Origin: UBA5109 sp038148435
GTDB lineage: Bacteria > Pseudomonadota > Gammaproteobacteria > Pseudomonadales > Pseudohongiellaceae
DNA length: 24,948 nt
Direction: 5' to 3'
NCBI GenBank assembly: GCA_038148435.1
Contig: JAYQVM010000014.1
Location: forward strand, 1 to 24,948
Shown: piece after piece, positions 23,105 through 24,948 of the stretch
Layout: every line of letters starts with the position of its first letter
Position numbering within the stretch: the stretch's first letter is position 1
Notes under the pieces: generated by a model
Databases searched by the model: none
What the model saw: the letters and a program-made list of their open reading frames with translations, nothing else
What the model was told of the DNA's origin: nothing
Translations under genes and position numbers: made by a program

Positions 23105-24360
23105 TGCAACGCTCCTAAAAACTTCTCAAGCAGGGCAAGCCCGTTATCCAGGGTCACTGTGGAAAAGTCCATGGTGAAAATAAGCCCTTCGGTTTCATGA
23201 CCTACCAGGGTCAAAAGAACCATGAAGTCTGTTAACTCCGGGTATTCCTTGTAAGGGCGTGCACAAATATTGACCTTGAAATCTTGCTCTGTAAGTTCGA
23301 TAAAGCGGGTGGAACAGGAGAAGTTACCGACATCCTCCTGTTCGGGCCGGGAAGGGAAACGAGTGCGATTGCTTCGGGCATAAATCTGATAGAACTCCGC
23401 GCTGGTCAACTGCTCTGATTCCAGCCAGTAAAACTCGTAAGAAAAAGCACCGGCTCGAAGTTGCTCTGAAAGAAAAATATTGTCCTGGCCCCGACAAATG
23501 GCTGCATTGACGGTATAGCGATTGCTGCCTTCTTCAAATTGATTATCGCTCCAGCAATCGAGACGGTTAAAAATTCGCCCTGGCACGGATAACTTGCCCA
23601 ACGAAATATTTGACCACTCACTGCCAATAATCTGATCAACCAGCCATTGCTGATTTTCTAGCAGCTGATTGTTGATGCTGTTCTCAAGGTCTCGTTCAGG
23701 CTGAAAGTTGGCCCTGCTCGCTTCAGCGAGCAGGGCATCAAGGTAACTTGCCGGCACCAGATAGGAAACCGCCTCACCACTGGTAGCTACATTGATGCCT
23801 ACTACATTGCCCTCACGATCTAGTGTAGGGCCTCCGCTCATGCCAGGGTTGATGTTGCCGGTAAAATGTATCTTGTCATACAGCGAAGTTTCCAGCAGGC
23901 CATTGGCAGTACCCGCCACAATGGCGAGCTCCAGTGCCAGGGGATGGCCAAGTGAAAACAGGGACGTTCCGTTACCCGGCAGGCTAGTAGTCTGCATAGG
24001 TAAGCCCATCGGCTCTTCGGCTTTTAGCAGCGCCAGGTCGTGCACCACATTGACTGCCAGGACTGTTAGCGGTCCTCGCCGTCCGTCAACACTTTCCCAT
24101 TCCAGGCGGTAGCGATCTGGCTCATTAACCACACCAGAAATAACATGATAATTGGAAGCCAATATGTCATTACGGCCTATGACGAAGCCGGTGCCTACAG
24201 AAGCTTTGTTTTCAATACCGGGAGTAACCACTTCGACACGATAAACAGAGGATTCAAAACGTGAATAAAGCTGCTGGGCAACATCCTGGGCAGAAGCATG
24301 TCCTGGCAAGGCTGGAATCAAAAGCAGCAGTATCAACAGATAAGGTGATTTCTTCGGCAT
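23089..24360 (-). CDS. Exported trypsin-like serine protease with unique C-terminal domain
   Basis: 423 residues. A cleavable signal peptide is clear (basic start, LLILLLLIP core, cleavage after HASA-QD near residue 24). Residues about 30-215 form a trypsin-like (HtrA-type, S1C) domain with the full triad His72 (SNYHVISG), Asp108 (VVHDLALLKA) and Ser175 (NPGMSGGPTLD). No PDZ domain follows. Instead about 200 residues of a separate domain contain four Cys (DCWSDN, AAICRG, NFSCST, NICARP) that could form two disulfides in the periplasm. It is the first gene of an operon with the FHA protein (16-base overlap) and an unknown protein. Its divergent neighbour starts 130 bases away, so both promoters must lie in that gap. 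The substrate is unknown. Confidence 0.92.
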   Translation of the reverse strand: MPKKSPYLLILLLLIPALPGHASAQDVAQQLYSRFESSVYRVEVVTPGIENKASVGTGFVIGRNDILASNYHVISGVVNEPDRYRLEWESVDGRRGPLTVLAVNVVHDLALLKAEEPMGLPMQTTSLPGNGTSLFSLGHPLALELAIVAGTANGLLETSLYDKIHFTGNINPGMSGGPTLDREGNVVGINVATSGEAVSYLVPASYLDALLAEASRANFQPERDLENSINNQLLENQQWLVDQIIGSEWSNISLGKLSVPGRIFNRLDCWSDNQFEEGSNRYTVNAAICRGQDNIFLSEQLRAGAFSYEFYWLESEQLTSAEFYQIYARSNRTRFPSRPEQEDVGNFSCSTRFIELTEQDFKVNICARPYKEYPELTDFMVLLTLVGHETEGLIFTMDFSTVTLDNGLALLEKFLGALQWNPS

Positions 24361-24490
24361 GTCAATTCACTCGGGACAACATTCAGAGAATAAACATCAG
24401 CCTGCGATTAGTCCAGCACCTCTGCCTACTTCCTTCATTTCTGCAAATTTGAGATAGTTGTATATTCATTACTTATTAAAGGGTCTTACT

Positions 24491-24948
24491 ATGTCCTCTG
24501 CCTTGCCTCTTCGCTGCCTGTTATTGCTTTTACTAGGCTCAATGAGTATCGGCCTTTTTGCTGCTGACAGCCCGCCAGACCCTTTTGCTAACCCACCCCT
24601 GCCGGCTTTTGCAGGGCAGACGGATGCACCAAGAGCCACTACCAGCGCTATTCAGATGGAGGTTATCCTAGCAGACTTGGGGCCAGGACGACCGCGCGCG
24701 ATTGATGCACTTCCAAATGGCAGTTTGCTGGTCGCCGAGAGCTCTGGGCAAATCCGCATTATCCAGACAGACGGCACTGTCTCTGCTCCTTTGAGCGGGC
24801 TGCCCCCGTTTCGCTCAGGTGGCGGTCGTATTCTTATGGATGTCGAGATTGATGCTGATTTTGCTTCGAACCGCCGGTTATTTTTTGGTTATGAAGCCGA
24901 GGGCGAGGACGGCCCTGTAGAACAGGTTGCCAGCGCAACGTTGTCGGC
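24491..24948 (+). CDS. PQQ-dependent sugar dehydrogenase family protein (3' end outside window)
   Basis: 152 codons are visible and the frame runs off the window. A signal peptide is clear: SSALPLRCLLLLLLGSMSI followed by GLFAADS. From about residue 55 the sequence follows the glucose/sorbosone dehydrogenase (soluble aldose dehydrogenase, YliI-like) beta-propeller: PRAIDALPNGSLLVAESSG, then QIRIIQTDG, then PLSGLPPF, then DVEIDADFASNRRLFFGYE. These periplasmic enzymes oxidise aldose sugars with pyrroloquinoline quinone. The pattern is somewhat degenerate (GGGRILMDV where GQGGLLDV is usual). A good ribosome site (AAAGGG, seven bases before the ATG) sets the start. Catalytic residues lie beyond the window, so activity cannot be judged. 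Confidence 0.85.
   Translation, partial: MSSALPLRCLLLLLLGSMSIGLFAADSPPDPFANPPLPAFAGQTDAPRATTSAIQMEVILADLGPGRPRAIDALPNGSLLVAESSGQIRIIQTDGTVSAPLSGLPPFRSGGGRILMDVEIDADFASNRRLFFGYEAEGEDGPVEQVASATLS

Noticed and set aside
1..24948. CRISPR array, insertion sequence, integrase, tRNA or rRNA
   Set aside because: No regularly spaced repeats, transposase or integrase motifs, or recognisable RNA gene on either strand.

Overview
The window looks like chromosomal DNA of a free-living gammaproteobacterium, possibly marine. I base this on the block ftsX-ftsE-ftsY ... rsmD ... coaD-yfhL-type ferredoxin-mutM. That order is familiar from Pseudomonas and related gammaproteobacteria. Gene density is high, GC content is moderate, and I see no mobile element, integrase, tRNA, rRNA or CRISPR array. 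I cannot name the genus. The two border genes run off the window, and no gap without a gene exceeds about 220 bases.

Left part (1-4738): the end of a TPR-like protein with a TonB-like C-terminus converges, through a shared bidirectional terminator, on an isoquinoline-1-oxidoreductase-type molybdenum hydroxylase pair (small [2Fe-2S] subunit, then a Tat-exported large subunit). Next comes iron superoxide dismutase sodB with its own terminator.

Core part (4739-11969): cell division and SRP receptor genes ftsY-ftsE-ftsX; a long YeiH/UPF0324 membrane protein with a small membrane protein behind it; then rsmD, a RidA-family deaminase, coaD, the ferredoxin and mutM. These are housekeeping genes with conserved motifs. 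The YeiH pair sits between ftsY and rsmD.

Right part (12009-24948): a stand-alone hydantoinase/oxoprolinase A-type protein, then two accessory envelope modules. Module A (14073-20434, + strand) has four closely spaced genes: a poly-serine lipoprotein, a second lipoprotein with a glycine-rich hydrophobic segment, an inner-membrane-anchored TPR protein, and an inner-membrane-anchored protein with tandem PEGA domains and a C-terminal SUMF1/FGE fold lacking the catalytic cysteines. Module B (24360-21620, - strand) is an operon of an exported trypsin-like protease, a protein with a cytoplasmic FHA domain and about five membrane segments, and an unknown soluble protein. Between the modules lies a tail-to-tail DNA alkylation repair pair, tag (3-methyladenine glycosylase) and an alkyltransferase-like protein with Trp in place of the catalytic Cys; their stop codons overlap. 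The window ends inside an exported PQQ-type sugar dehydrogenase.

The best candidates for an undescribed system are modules A and B. Together they would give a phosphopeptide reader in the cytoplasm, a periplasmic protease, periplasmic scaffolds and outer-membrane lipoproteins. That they work together is inference from content and proximity only.
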